8,690 nucleotides of DNA from Planctomycetota bacterium. Its GTDB lineage: Bacteria > Planctomycetota > Phycisphaerae > WQYP01. The notes beneath the pieces are model-generated. The model did not search any database. It was not told where the DNA came from and saw nothing but the letters and a program-made list of their open reading frames with translations. The stretch lies in assembly GCA_021799715.1 (NCBI GenBank), contig JAJYZY010000102.1, positions 1-8,690 of the forward strand. Direction: 5' to 3'. The translations under genes were made by a program, and so were the position numbers. Below, in pieces: positions 1 through 6,263 of this stretch (position 1 is its first letter; every line of letters starts with the position of its first letter).

Positions 1-16
1 GCACGATGGCTTTCAT
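1..16 (-). CDS. 5' end of a leftward gene cut by the window edge
   Basis: An ATG on the minus strand at 16-14 opens a frame reading MKAIV before the window ends. A good ribosome binding site, AGGAAA (minus strand, 29-24), lies seven bases upstream, and a promoter-like sequence lies further up at 46-75. Five codons are too few to identify a product. MKAIV is a common beginning for Rossmann-fold dehydrogenases, but many other proteins start the same way. The call rests on the ribosome binding site and start codon alone. Confidence 0.4.
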
Positions 17-45
17 GCTTTTGTTTCCTGGTACGGGGTTCTAGT

Positions 46-75
46 TTTCTAAACTCCAACGCGGCGGCCGGTCAA
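46..75 (-). promoter_or_regulatory. candidate sigma70-type promoter for the leftward edge gene
   Basis: On the minus strand TTGACC (75-70, five of six matches to the -35 consensus) is followed after 18 bases by TAGAAA (51-46, four of six matches to the -10 consensus). Transcription would begin roughly 25 bases before the ATG at 16. The -10 element is weak, so this is only a plausible site. Confidence 0.3.
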
Positions 76-268
76 CCTCGCCATGCCGCGCAAAACGATT
101 ATCAGGAATAGTAATATCCAATTGCAAAAACGACAACACCGCGGAATATTAACGCGCACGATGGCCCGGCTGATGACCGCCGAACACAGTATTTTCAGCC
201 GGTTGGTTTCATTACCCCGCCTGCGGATTGCCGGAAGCGGATTAATGGGCCAACACAATTCATTTTTG

Positions 269-274
269 TATAAT
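269..274 (+). promoter_or_regulatory. candidate -10 box upstream of the lipoprotein gene
   Basis: A perfect TATAAT lies in an AT-rich patch. No good -35 hexamer is found 16-18 bases upstream (the bases at 246-251 are G/C-rich). Initiation here would give a leader of about 80 bases before the start at 361. It could depend on an activator, or be chance. Confidence 0.3.
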
Positions 275-360
275 TTATTGTTGGACAGGCTCCCAGCGTG
301 CCCAACTGGTTGCATGTATTCCCGCACCATGGGCCGGATCAGAATTTGAAAGGATCGTCT

Positions 361-801
361 GTGAAAATGCGATACAAGCCGGTTTTATTCATCGCACTGG
401 CGGCACTTATCAGTGGGTGCCAATCCAAGCATTCCACCCCAAGCCAATCCGCCACCACGGAACCGGGAACCACATACACGTACCATTTGCGCGGCATTAT
501 TAAAGCATTGCCGCAACCGGGGCAATCGCCCCGGAGTGTCAGCTTAAAGGTGGGGCCGATTGCGCATTGGATCGGCTTGAGTGGCAAAGTGGAACCGATG
601 ATGGCCATGACAATGCCCTACCAATTGGCCCATGGGGTAACGCTTCAAGGCATGGCCAAGGGGGACAAGGTGGCCTTTACATATCAAGTCAATTGGATCG
701 CGGATCGGATGGTTATCACACGCATTAAAGTCCTGCCCGCCAGCACAGTCATCCATTTTTCAATGCCCGCCGACAGCCCGGCTCAGGCACCGCACAATTA
801 A
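361..801 (+). CDS. CusF-like copper-binding lipoprotein
   Basis: A 146-residue exported protein, probably a periplasmic lipoprotein that binds Cu(I) or Ag(I). The start is GTG at 361, because AAAGGA at 349-354 lies six bases upstream; ATG at 367 is an alternative. The N-terminus has Lys/Arg, a hydrophobic stretch (residues 7-17) and the lipobox ISGC with the lipidated Cys at 20. A Ser/Thr/Pro-rich linker runs to about 38. The mature domain (about 40-125) resembles the CusF/copper-binding family (small OB-like barrel): strand YHLRGIIKAL, a Met cluster MMAMTMP (80-86), then GDKVAFTY and VITRIKVLP. In CusF the metal sits between a His, a Trp and two Met. Here Met83 and Met85 fit the Met pair, while the His-containing strand reads SLKVGPIAHW, so the His ligand is displaced or absent. 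No efflux pump or SCO gene is next to it. Family call fairly sure; metal binding inferred. Confidence 0.75.
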   Translation: MKMRYKPVLFIALAALISGCQSKHSTPSQSATTEPGTTYTYHLRGIIKALPQPGQSPRSVSLKVGPIAHWIGLSGKVEPMMAMTMPYQLAHGVTLQGMAKGDKVAFTYQVNWIADRMVITRIKVLPASTVIHFSMPADSPAQAPHN

Positions 802-822
802 ATAGCCGGGGAGCCGAATGGA

Positions 823-847
823 CAAATAACCTGCCGGTGTCGGCGGG
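823..847 (-). terminator. candidate Rho-independent terminator of the PPK2 gene
   Basis: A hairpin with seven-base arms (830-836 and 841-847, one G-T pair, four-base loop) lies in the convergent gap. Read on the minus strand it is followed by TTATTTGT, as expected for an intrinsic terminator about 34 bases beyond the PPK2 stop. On the plus strand it is followed by G-rich sequence, so it should work poorly for the lipoprotein transcript. Confidence 0.45.
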
Positions 848-880
848 GGAGTGTGCTTGCTGGATGAACGCAGGAGCGCA

Positions 881-1720
881 CTACTCAAATTTTCGCTTTA
901 TCAGGGCGGGGTCAGAGGCGGAGCGGACTTTTAGTTTCATATCTTCCAGCGTTTGCGCTATGATCCGCGCTATGAGCGCCCGGCCCACCCATTTGTGGTC
1001 CATGGGAATAATATGCCATGGCGCATAGATCGTGCCGGTGTTCTTTAGCATCTCCTGATAGGCTTTTTGATATTCATCCCAGAATTTACGTTCCGCAAAA
1101 TCGTCGGCGCTTAATTTCCAGTGCTTCTCCGGCGTTTTCTGCCGCTGAATCAAGCGCGATTTTTGTTCGGATTTGGATATGTGCAGGAAAAATTTCAAAA
1201 CACTGATTCCGGATTCAGTGAGATGCTTTTCAAAGGCGTTGATCGATGCATAACGCCTGGCCCAGAGATGCGTTTCTTCCTTGAGGTAGTCCGGCAGCAG
1301 CTTGTCCGCGTGCACGCGCACCACCAGCACATCTTCATAATGCGAGCGGTTAAATACGCCAATTTGACCGCGGGCGGGAACGGCCTGATGAATCCGCCAT
1401 AAAAAATCATGGGATTGTTCGACGGAACTCGGCTTGCCGAAACTTGTCACCCGCACACCGGCGGGATTAACATGGTCGAACACATGCCGGATCGTGCCAT
1501 CCTTACCGGCGGTATCCATCCCCTGCATAATCACCAGCAAGCCGCGCCGTCCATCCACGTACAGAAGCTGCTGCAACTCGCCGATGCGGCGGGTGTATTT
1601 TTCCGTCAGAACTTCGGTCTTGTTCTTTGCCGGCAGGCCACAAGTCGCATCCATTTTAATCTTCGCCAGATTGATGCGCGATTCCGGGTCGGCAATGGTT
1701 AAAACTGAATGTGTGGACAT
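881..1720 (-). CDS. ppk2: polyphosphate kinase 2 family (polyphosphate:nucleotide phosphotransferase)
   Basis: A 279-residue cytoplasmic enzyme of the PPK2 family, which transfers phosphate between inorganic polyphosphate and nucleotides, usually making NTP from NDP or NDP from NMP. The Walker A motif GMDTAGKDG is at residues 67-75 and the Walker B-like segment FNRSHYEDV at 123-131. A lid region rich in Lys/Arg follows at about 183-212 (SKSEQKSRL, then ERKFWDEYQ). The C-terminal APWHIIPMDHKW (233-244) is typical of the family. The FNRSHYED form, rather than FDRSWYNR, suggests the class III/related subgroup, which can act on both mono- and diphosphates; that assignment is from memory. The start is ATG at 1720 with GAAGGA at 1735-1730, nine bases upstream. 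Length is normal and the gene is intact. It follows the DUF4139 gene by 55 bases on the same strand, so it may be the last gene of that transcript. Confidence 0.92.
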   Translation of the reverse strand: MSTHSVLTIADPESRINLAKIKMDATCGLPAKNKTEVLTEKYTRRIGELQQLLYVDGRRGLLVIMQGMDTAGKDGTIRHVFDHVNPAGVRVTSFGKPSSVEQSHDFLWRIHQAVPARGQIGVFNRSHYEDVLVVRVHADKLLPDYLKEETHLWARRYASINAFEKHLTESGISVLKFFLHISKSEQKSRLIQRQKTPEKHWKLSADDFAERKFWDEYQKAYQEMLKNTGTIYAPWHIIPMDHKWVGRALIARIIAQTLEDMKLKVRSASDPALIKRKFE

Positions 1721-1775
1721 GGGTTTGTATCCTTCAAATTACCGCGCAAGAAACGGCGGGCGTTCGCTGCTATTT

Positions 1776-3110
1776 CTATTTGGCAACGGTTTGTGGAACA
1801 TTGGCATGCGACCAATACGTGTTAACGGCTTTTTGCGCATCGCCGGCCTGATGCCGCAGCAACAGCGACTGTTTCTGCAATGCTATCAGTTGCGTCTCCA
1901 CCAAAACCAACTCGTTGGCCATTTGGTTATATGCCGGTGCCGTTTTGTTCATCGCTCGCAGATTCTTCCGCAAGCGCGTTTCATCATCTTGTGCCTGCTG
2001 AATTTTCTCCGAGTTGCGGCTAAGCGCGGCCTGCTTTGCATTGACAAGTTTCAGTAATGAAATGGCTTTGCTGATTGCCGCGGAAATATTGGCCGGAAGA
2101 TGGACTGTCTTCAATGTTGTTCTCAAGGCGGCAATATCCATGCCGGGCAGGTAAATGTTATCTGTCCGGCTCTGCTGTTGCCGGATGTGCAGAACCGCTG
2201 TGCCGTTGGGTTGAACGGCTTGCATACATTCATACATTCCCTTGTGCAGCGTAACACCGGCGGTGGGTAGAAGAATCTTCCATTGCTTGTCAATTAAAGT
2301 CCGCACCAGCACATCGCGCGCATGGCTCGCCGTGTTATTAAGCTTATAGAATGTGTTAATGAGAATCCGATTTTTCAGGGCAAGTGTCCCGTCATGCAGC
2401 GCGGCGGCTTCCAAAGCGGTGTGCTGGGTCGTTTGTGTCAGCCGAACGGTTGTGGACTGATCGACCGCAAATGTATAAATATGGTGCATTCCCGGCGGCA
2501 ACGCGCCGAGCCGGGCTTCCCCGTCATAAATGGAGCTTGTATAAACCGTCAGTGTGCCCGGAGGCAGAAATTTACGGGTATTATTGGTGACCCGTGCGGC
2601 CAAGAACGGATGGCCCGATGCCTGCCCGACGCTGTACAGATCAAGTTGCCGCGCCTTGATGGGTGTTACCAGAATCGGCACCATGGCGGATTGTTCGCGG
2701 GGGACGGTAACATCTTTAACATGATAATCAAATGCCGGATGCACCACGCCGGCGGATGCCATCGCATTGACGCCTTGCAAAGGGTTGAAAGGCGCGCTGA
2801 ACTGCCTTTTCATTGCCATCATCGGCATGGCCTGTGTGGCTTGGTTGGCCGCAAGTCCGGCGAATCCACCGCCGCCACCTCCAAACATTTGCGACTGCTC
2901 CACCATTGCTTTTGCGGCATAGGGGCTTGGCTTAACACCCTGACCATAGGTTTGCGGCGTATCATAAGTATCCGCCGGTTGCGGCTCTACGGGCCGCCGC
3001 ATATATAGCGGTTGATATAAATTCTTGATAAACGACAGAGGCTCTCCACCGCGAATGTCCAATTGCACATGGCTCCAATTCATATCCGTCTGGTTGGCCA
3101 CAATGACCAT
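1776..3110 (-). CDS. DUF4139 protein, C-terminal part, after in-frame TGA
   Basis: The 444-residue downstream portion of a DUF4139-family protein whose first 287 residues lie at 3980-3117 in the same frame, separated by one TGA and two codons. Joined, they would be 734 residues, a normal arrangement for these exported beta-rich proteins of unknown function. The ATG at 3110 falls inside a conserved strand (family-like VIVANQTDMNW, then LYQPLYMRRP at 31-40) and has no good ribosome binding site, so it is probably not a natural start. Residues 41-125 form a low-complexity Pro/Gly/Ala/Met segment with six consecutive Gly (77-82). The DUF4139 core follows (about 127-320: VPREQSAMVP, RVTNNTRKFLPPGTLTVY, then YDGEARLGALPPG). 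A Gln/Lys/Leu-rich coiled coil runs from about 345 to 430. It may be made by read-through or re-initiation, or be a dead fragment. Confidence 0.65.
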   Translation of the reverse strand: MVIVANQTDMNWSHVQLDIRGGEPLSFIKNLYQPLYMRRPVEPQPADTYDTPQTYGQGVKPSPYAAKAMVEQSQMFGGGGGGFAGLAANQATQAMPMMAMKRQFSAPFNPLQGVNAMASAGVVHPAFDYHVKDVTVPREQSAMVPILVTPIKARQLDLYSVGQASGHPFLAARVTNNTRKFLPPGTLTVYTSSIYDGEARLGALPPGMHHIYTFAVDQSTTVRLTQTTQHTALEAAALHDGTLALKNRILINTFYKLNNTASHARDVLVRTLIDKQWKILLPTAGVTLHKGMYECMQAVQPNGTAVLHIRQQQSRTDNIYLPGMDIAALRTTLKTVHLPANISAAISKAISLLKLVNAKQAALSRNSEKIQQAQDDETRLRKNLRAMNKTAPAYNQMANELVLVETQLIALQKQSLLLRHQAGDAQKAVNTYWSHANVPQTVAK

Positions 3111-3116
3111 TGCCTG

Positions 3117-3119
3117 TCA
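3117..3119 (-). other. in-frame TGA interrupting the DUF4139 gene
   Basis: On the minus strand the codons run GCC GAC GCT GTT TGA CAG GCA ATG GTC ATT, all in one frame. Upstream sequence (LLETPLWRMTYRLIL) and downstream sequence (VIVANQTDMNW) match consecutive parts of the DUF4139 family. From memory, the interrupted position is normally a hydrophobic residue such as Leu or Ile just before a Gln, so TTA to TGA by one base change is the simplest origin. A sequencing error is equally possible. Confidence 0.8.
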
Positions 3120-3980
3120 AACAGCGTCGGCGTGCTTGCCCGTATGTGTTGCCGCGGAGGTGTCTTTTGCCGGTGCGGGCAGAATGAGGCGGTAGGTCAT
3201 GCGCCACAATGGTGTTTCCAGCAGATATGCGAATCGGATAAGGCGTGTGGTGTGCCCCTTAAACCACAACGTCATACGGCGCTTGTGTTTATTGGGCTGA
3301 TTGGCCAATGCGTCCAAGGCCTTGTTCAGGCTTTTCCGCAATCGGCGATTGTTGATGCGGATGGCGCTGACATTATTAAGCGATACCTGTTTCAGCCTGG
3401 CATGGGACAGCAGGTTCAGGTACCAACCGCTGCCCGCGATGATGGCCGGGCCATTGTTGTACCGAACCACCGGTGCTCCGGGCCGCAGGGGCGGCATAAA
3501 AAATCCACGATGCAGCAGATCAATAATCCGCCCGGTTAACTTACAATTGCCGGGCTTTTTTAACGTCAGCGTTACCGATACGCCGCGCAACTGCTGCAAA
3601 AGTTCCCGCCGTGAAGGGTTATTGTTTATATCCAGCAGGAAGTCCCGCAACGTGACACTTAACGGTGTGGCCGCGGGAAATGTCACCTCACCGGCCTGGC
3701 CGCCGCCGGTATCCTGAAACACCAACGAGGCCAAAACATCATTAATTTGTCCGGATCGGAATGATAGTGTCTGCTTTTGCGTGCCATGAACCAACCCCTG
3801 ATATTGGAAAACCCCCACGCCACGGCTGAACAAGTCCACCTGCGCCAGCCTGGCCGGCTGCCCCGGCGCGGTATCGGAAATATGGCCATCGGCTCCGGTC
3901 CGCATCGCCATGCGCGATGTGCACGATGCGCAAAGTCCGGTGCTCAGCAAAAGTGCCGCAATTTTAACGCCGCGATTCAT
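3117..3980 (-). CDS. DUF4139 protein, N-terminal part, ends at in-frame TGA
   Basis: A 287-residue N-terminal portion of an exported DUF4139-family protein. The start ATG at 3980 is well set by GAGGAG at 3991-3986, five bases upstream. The signal peptide has Arg3/Lys6, a hydrophobic core (7-16) and Cys at 17 and 20. LCASC resembles a lipobox around Cys20, but with Cys at -3, so lipidation is uncertain. The N-terminal domain includes VDLFSRGVGVFQYQG (48-62), the typical opening strand, and an all-beta segment to about 215. LIRFAYLLETPLWRMTYRLIL (247-267) is the family hallmark just before the DUF4139 core. The protein then stops at TGA and the core continues at 3110. Alone it would lack the C-terminal domain and probably not function normally. 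The gene starts 46 bases after the secretin-like gene and is likely co-transcribed. Function of the family is unknown. Confidence 0.7.
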   Translation of the reverse strand: MNRGVKIAALLLSTGLCASCTSRMAMRTGADGHISDTAPGQPARLAQVDLFSRGVGVFQYQGLVHGTQKQTLSFRSGQINDVLASLVFQDTGGGQAGEVTFPAATPLSVTLRDFLLDINNNPSRRELLQQLRGVSVTLTLKKPGNCKLTGRIIDLLHRGFFMPPLRPGAPVVRYNNGPAIIAGSGWYLNLLSHARLKQVSLNNVSAIRINNRRLRKSLNKALDALANQPNKHKRRMTLWFKGHTTRLIRFAYLLETPLWRMTYRLILPAPAKDTSAATHTGKHADAV

Positions 3981-4026
3981 ACGTTCTCCTCAATGATACA
4001 ATCTGTTCCAAAGCCATTCGCCGCCA

Positions 4027-4716
4027 TCATGGATTCGCCGCGGTCGCTGCCTGAGCCTCGGCCAAATTCTGCAACAGTTTTTCAATTTTCCGCTGCATGA
4101 CTTCATCGGCGGTGATAACCAGAGCTCCATTGAAAACCGTTGCGGAAGCATCGATTCCTCCGTTGGCAATCCAGCGATTCCGGTCGATATTGTTTTCCAG
4201 CAAGCGCACGATTTGATCAAGTTGCTGGTTCTGCGCGTTGTATTGCCATGATCCAACCGGCGCTGCCTGGCTGACGAACGGCGCGTAAATGCGGGTAAGG
4301 CGGCGCTTTTCCACTTCTTGGAGGCTGCCTAAAAAAAGCACGCCCCGACTCACGGTGAACGCCAAACGCTGACCGCCGGGGCTTAGCTGGGTGATGACAA
4401 GGCTCAGCACGGTGCGGGCGGGCACGGGGCCGTTAAGGTGCAATGTAACTGGTGTGCCCCTGCGTATTGAGGCCTGTGCCAAGGTATGCCAATCCACAAA
4501 AACATCAACCCCCGCGGCCTTCGCCAGGGACTTGATCGCCGTATTGAAAGCTGTGCGATGGAAATGCACCAATACCAGCGTGTGCAGCCGGGTGAAAACC
4601 GCATGATCCGCCGACAATTGCCGTATGGGCGTTGGCGCGGACTGATTTATCGCCGGCGCCGCTGATGCCATCGCCAGGACAAAGACCACTGCAATCCGGA
4701 TCATCCCTGTTGTCAT
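4027..4716 (-). CDS. secreted secretin/TonB short N-terminal-domain-like protein
   Basis: A 229-residue exported protein of unknown function. The start was placed at ATG 4716 because a hydrophobic signal peptide follows (IRIAVVFVLAMASAAPA, cleavage likely after residue 22) and a promoter-like sequence lies at 4755-4783. A longer in-frame start at 4800 would put 28 polar residues before the signal. Residues 48-140 resemble the STN domain of secretins and TonB receptors: a FNTAIKSLAKAAGVDVFVDW helix-strand unit, a TLHLNGPVPARTVLSLVI unit, then a strand ending GVLFLGS. Residues 165-220 (QLDQIVRLLENNI, GGIDASATVFNGALVIT, a final helix) resemble the N1-type secretin subdomain, as seen in short planctomycete proteins. 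There is no secretin barrel, so it cannot form a pore alone. It overlaps nothing and precedes the DUF4139 gene. A ribosome binding site is weak (GGGGTGG). Confidence 0.65.
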   Translation of the reverse strand: MTTGMIRIAVVFVLAMASAAPAINQSAPTPIRQLSADHAVFTRLHTLVLVHFHRTAFNTAIKSLAKAAGVDVFVDWHTLAQASIRRGTPVTLHLNGPVPARTVLSLVITQLSPGGQRLAFTVSRGVLFLGSLQEVEKRRLTRIYAPFVSQAAPVGSWQYNAQNQQLDQIVRLLENNIDRNRWIANGGIDASATVFNGALVITADEVMQRKIEKLLQNLAEAQAATAANP

Positions 4717-4754
4717 GATCGCGCCACCCCGTGGAATGTCGTTTCCACTTGTTG

Positions 4755-4783
4755 AGCATATCACCGGCGAACGGATGGGGCAA
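4755..4783 (-). promoter_or_regulatory. candidate promoter of the leftward three-gene block
   Basis: On the minus strand TTGCCC (4783-4778) is followed after 17 bases by TATGCT (4760-4755), which carries the extended -10 TG one base upstream (4763-4762). Transcription would start near 4748, about 32 bases before the ATG at 4716. This also supports that start over the upstream one at 4800. Confidence 0.4.
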
Positions 4784-4824
4784 CGGGCAAAATTTCGCAA
4801 TTTTAATATTTCGTGAATTCATTG

Positions 4825-4853
4825 TTTCCCGATGCCGCTTCAAGCATTATAAT
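4825..4853 (+). promoter_or_regulatory. candidate promoter of ispG
   Basis: A perfect -10 TATAAT lies at 4848-4853. With 17-base spacing the -35 would be TTTCCC (4825-4830, weak); a better TTGTTT (4822-4827) is 20 bases away, too far for a typical site. Initiation near 4860 gives a leader of about 63 bases. The core ATTATAAT also reads TATAAT on the minus strand, without a matching -35. Confidence 0.45.
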
Positions 4854-4909
4854 CACAAGTTTATGCGGTAGCGTTGATTTGCCGCGGTGCACGGGCGGAA
4901 AGTTGCCCC

Positions 4910-4915
4910 AAGGAG
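4910..4915 (+). promoter_or_regulatory. ribosome binding site deciding the ispG start
   Basis: AAGGAG lies seven bases before ATG 4923. An in-frame upstream start at 4887 would place this site inside the coding region and add 12 residues (MHGRKVAPRRIL) not expected in IspG. Confidence 0.8.
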
Positions 4916-4922
4916 AATATTG

Positions 4923-6170
4923 ATGATTTCCCGGCGGAAAACCCGGCAGGTAATGGTTGGAAACGTACCCATTGGCGGTGATGCGCCGGTGGTGGTGCAG
5001 TCCATGACCAGCGGCTACACCCATGACATTGACAACTGTGTGCGCGAAATCAATAAACTCGCCGCCGGCGGAGCGGATATTGTCCGCGTGGCTGTACCGG
5101 AACGGAAAGACACCGAAGCACTTAAGGAAATCATGAAGCAGGTGCATGTGCCGATTGTGGCCGATGTGCATTTTCATTTTCAGCGGGCGCTGGAAGCCAT
5201 TGAGGCTGGCGTAAGCAAAATCCGGCTCAATCCCGGAAACATCAATGACCGCAAGCAGGTGGAAACGGTTATTGACGCGTGCAAGGAACGCAAAATCCCC
5301 ATTCGCATCGGCGTCAACGAAGGGTCCATTGTTGAACGCAAAGACAAACAAAAGCGCATGCGGGAACTCGGCGGCGTATTTAGCGATAATCGGCACGGCC
5401 ATATTCTGGCGATCATGATTACCAAGCTTGAAGAATATCTTGATATATTTTATGACCGTAATTTCCACGATATTGTCATTTCCGCCAAATCCATTGATCC
5501 CATTCTGGTTATCGATGCGTATACGGAAATTTCCAAACGTTTCGATCATCCGCTGCATCTTGGCGTGACGCATGCGGGACCAAAGGAAACCGGCACCATA
5601 CGCAGTGTGGTGCCGTTGGGTACGCTGCTGGCCAACGGCATCGGCGATACCATCCGCATCAGCTATGCCAATGATCCCATTTATGAAGTGCAGGATGGCT
5701 TGGAACTGCTTTATGTTCTGGGCCTGCGGCAACGCCGGGGCGCGGAACTTATCGCCTGTCCCACCTGCGGGCGCATACAGGTGGACCTTTTCACGCTGGT
5801 GCAGCACGTCAACCGCAAACTCAAGGAAGAAATCACGTTGCCGATTAAAGTCGCGGTGATGGGTTGCGTGGTCAACGGTCCGGGCGAATGTGAAGGTGCC
5901 GATGTGGCCATTTTCGCCGGTGATAAACGCGGCATTATTTATGTTCAGGGCGAAAAGGTCGCCAATGTTCCGGAAGAAAATATCCTTGATGCGCTGCTTG
6001 ATGAATGCAAAAAATTCCAGGCCAAGGTATTGCGTGGTGAAGCCAGACTCGGTGAAAAGGTGGTGGACATCCTTCCGCCTGATCCCATTGGTGAACTGGG
6101 TTCCGGCTATGCGAAAATCGCTGCGGCCAAGGCTGATGGCGGCACCGCATTGCCGGTGTTGAATCAGTAA
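4923..6170 (+). CDS. ispG: IspG, 4-hydroxy-3-methylbut-2-enyl diphosphate synthase
   Basis: A 415-residue cytoplasmic iron-sulfur enzyme of the MEP (non-mevalonate) isoprenoid pathway. It reductively converts 2-C-methyl-D-erythritol 2,4-cyclodiphosphate to HMBPP. The TIM-barrel part begins TRQVMVGNVPIGGDAPVVVQSMT and contains PIVADVHF (77-84) and KIRLNPGNI (99-107). The C-terminal [4Fe-4S] domain carries CPTCGR (Cys279, Cys282) and GCVVNGPGE (Cys315, Glu322), matching the three Cys plus one Glu that hold the cluster in the E. coli enzyme. An extra Cys323 sits directly after the ligand Glu. The tail after about 370 is slightly long but within the bacterial range. No large insertion domain of the plant/Chlamydia type is present. 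It is the first gene of a rightward block, 97 bases before ffh. Presence of the MEP pathway is as expected for most bacteria. Very sure. Confidence 0.97.
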   Translation: MISRRKTRQVMVGNVPIGGDAPVVVQSMTSGYTHDIDNCVREINKLAAGGADIVRVAVPERKDTEALKEIMKQVHVPIVADVHFHFQRALEAIEAGVSKIRLNPGNINDRKQVETVIDACKERKIPIRIGVNEGSIVERKDKQKRMRELGGVFSDNRHGHILAIMITKLEEYLDIFYDRNFHDIVISAKSIDPILVIDAYTEISKRFDHPLHLGVTHAGPKETGTIRSVVPLGTLLANGIGDTIRISYANDPIYEVQDGLELLYVLGLRQRRGAELIACPTCGRIQVDLFTLVQHVNRKLKEEITLPIKVAVMGCVVNGPGECEGADVAIFAGDKRGIIYVQGEKVANVPEENILDALLDECKKFQAKVLRGEARLGEKVVDILPPDPIGELGSGYAKIAAAKADGGTALPVLNQ

Positions 6171-6254
6171 CCCAACTTCGGCGGAATCAGGCATTCCGGT
6201 GCAATAAGCCGATAAAAAAACCGCGGCGGCACATTTTGTGCCATGACCGTAACG

Positions 6255-6263
6255 TGTGGATAA
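6255..6263 (-). promoter_or_regulatory. perfect DnaA-box consensus before ffh
   Basis: TGTGGATAA is the exact reverse complement of the DnaA box TTATCCACA and lies five bases before the ffh start codon. I found no second perfect box in the window, so this is not an origin. It may be chance, or a site where DnaA affects ffh expression. Confidence 0.35.

Larger units (their letters stand above)
17..360. other. gene-free intergenic region
   Basis: This stretch lies between the divergent starts at 16 (minus) and 361 (plus). It contains short open frames on both strands (83-349 plus, 49-330 minus), but neither has a good ribosome binding site or a recognisable family motif, and they overlap each other. 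A small hairpin, AGTTT-TCT-AAACT, sits at 43-55. The part upstream of the lipoprotein gene is AT-rich around 256-282 and holds a TATAAT. I see no tRNA, riboswitch or repeat array. Confidence 0.6.

Noticed and set aside
49..349. Two overlapping short frames in the left intergenic region (93 and 88 residues)
   Set aside because: They oppose each other, lack good ribosome binding sites and resemble no family I know.
1434..2057. 207-residue plus-strand frame across the PPK2/DUF4139 junction
   Set aside because: It is antisense to two recognisable genes, and its own protein looks random.
2322..3008. 228-residue plus-strand frame
   Set aside because: Antisense to the DUF4139 core; rich in Cys/Arg/His and without motif.
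3090..3119. TGA at 3117-3119 as selenocysteine
   Set aside because: The following bases form only a weak four-base stem (CAAT-GGTC-ATTG) too close to the TGA for a bacterial SECIS, and the family is not known to have Cys at this position.
3080..3140. A frameshift between the two DUF4139 parts
   Set aside because: Direct codon counting shows both parts share the same frame; only the TGA separates them.
4803..6194. 463-residue open frame on the minus strand
   Set aside because: It is entirely antisense to ispG, which has its metal-ligand motifs and a strong ribosome binding site. The antisense protein has no recognisable motif; long antisense frames are common with this codon usage.
6228..6242. 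Hairpin GGCACA-TTT-TGTGCC as terminator of ispG
   Set aside because: On the plus strand no T-run follows; the run of A lies upstream, so it would only resemble a terminator on the minus strand, where no gene needs one.
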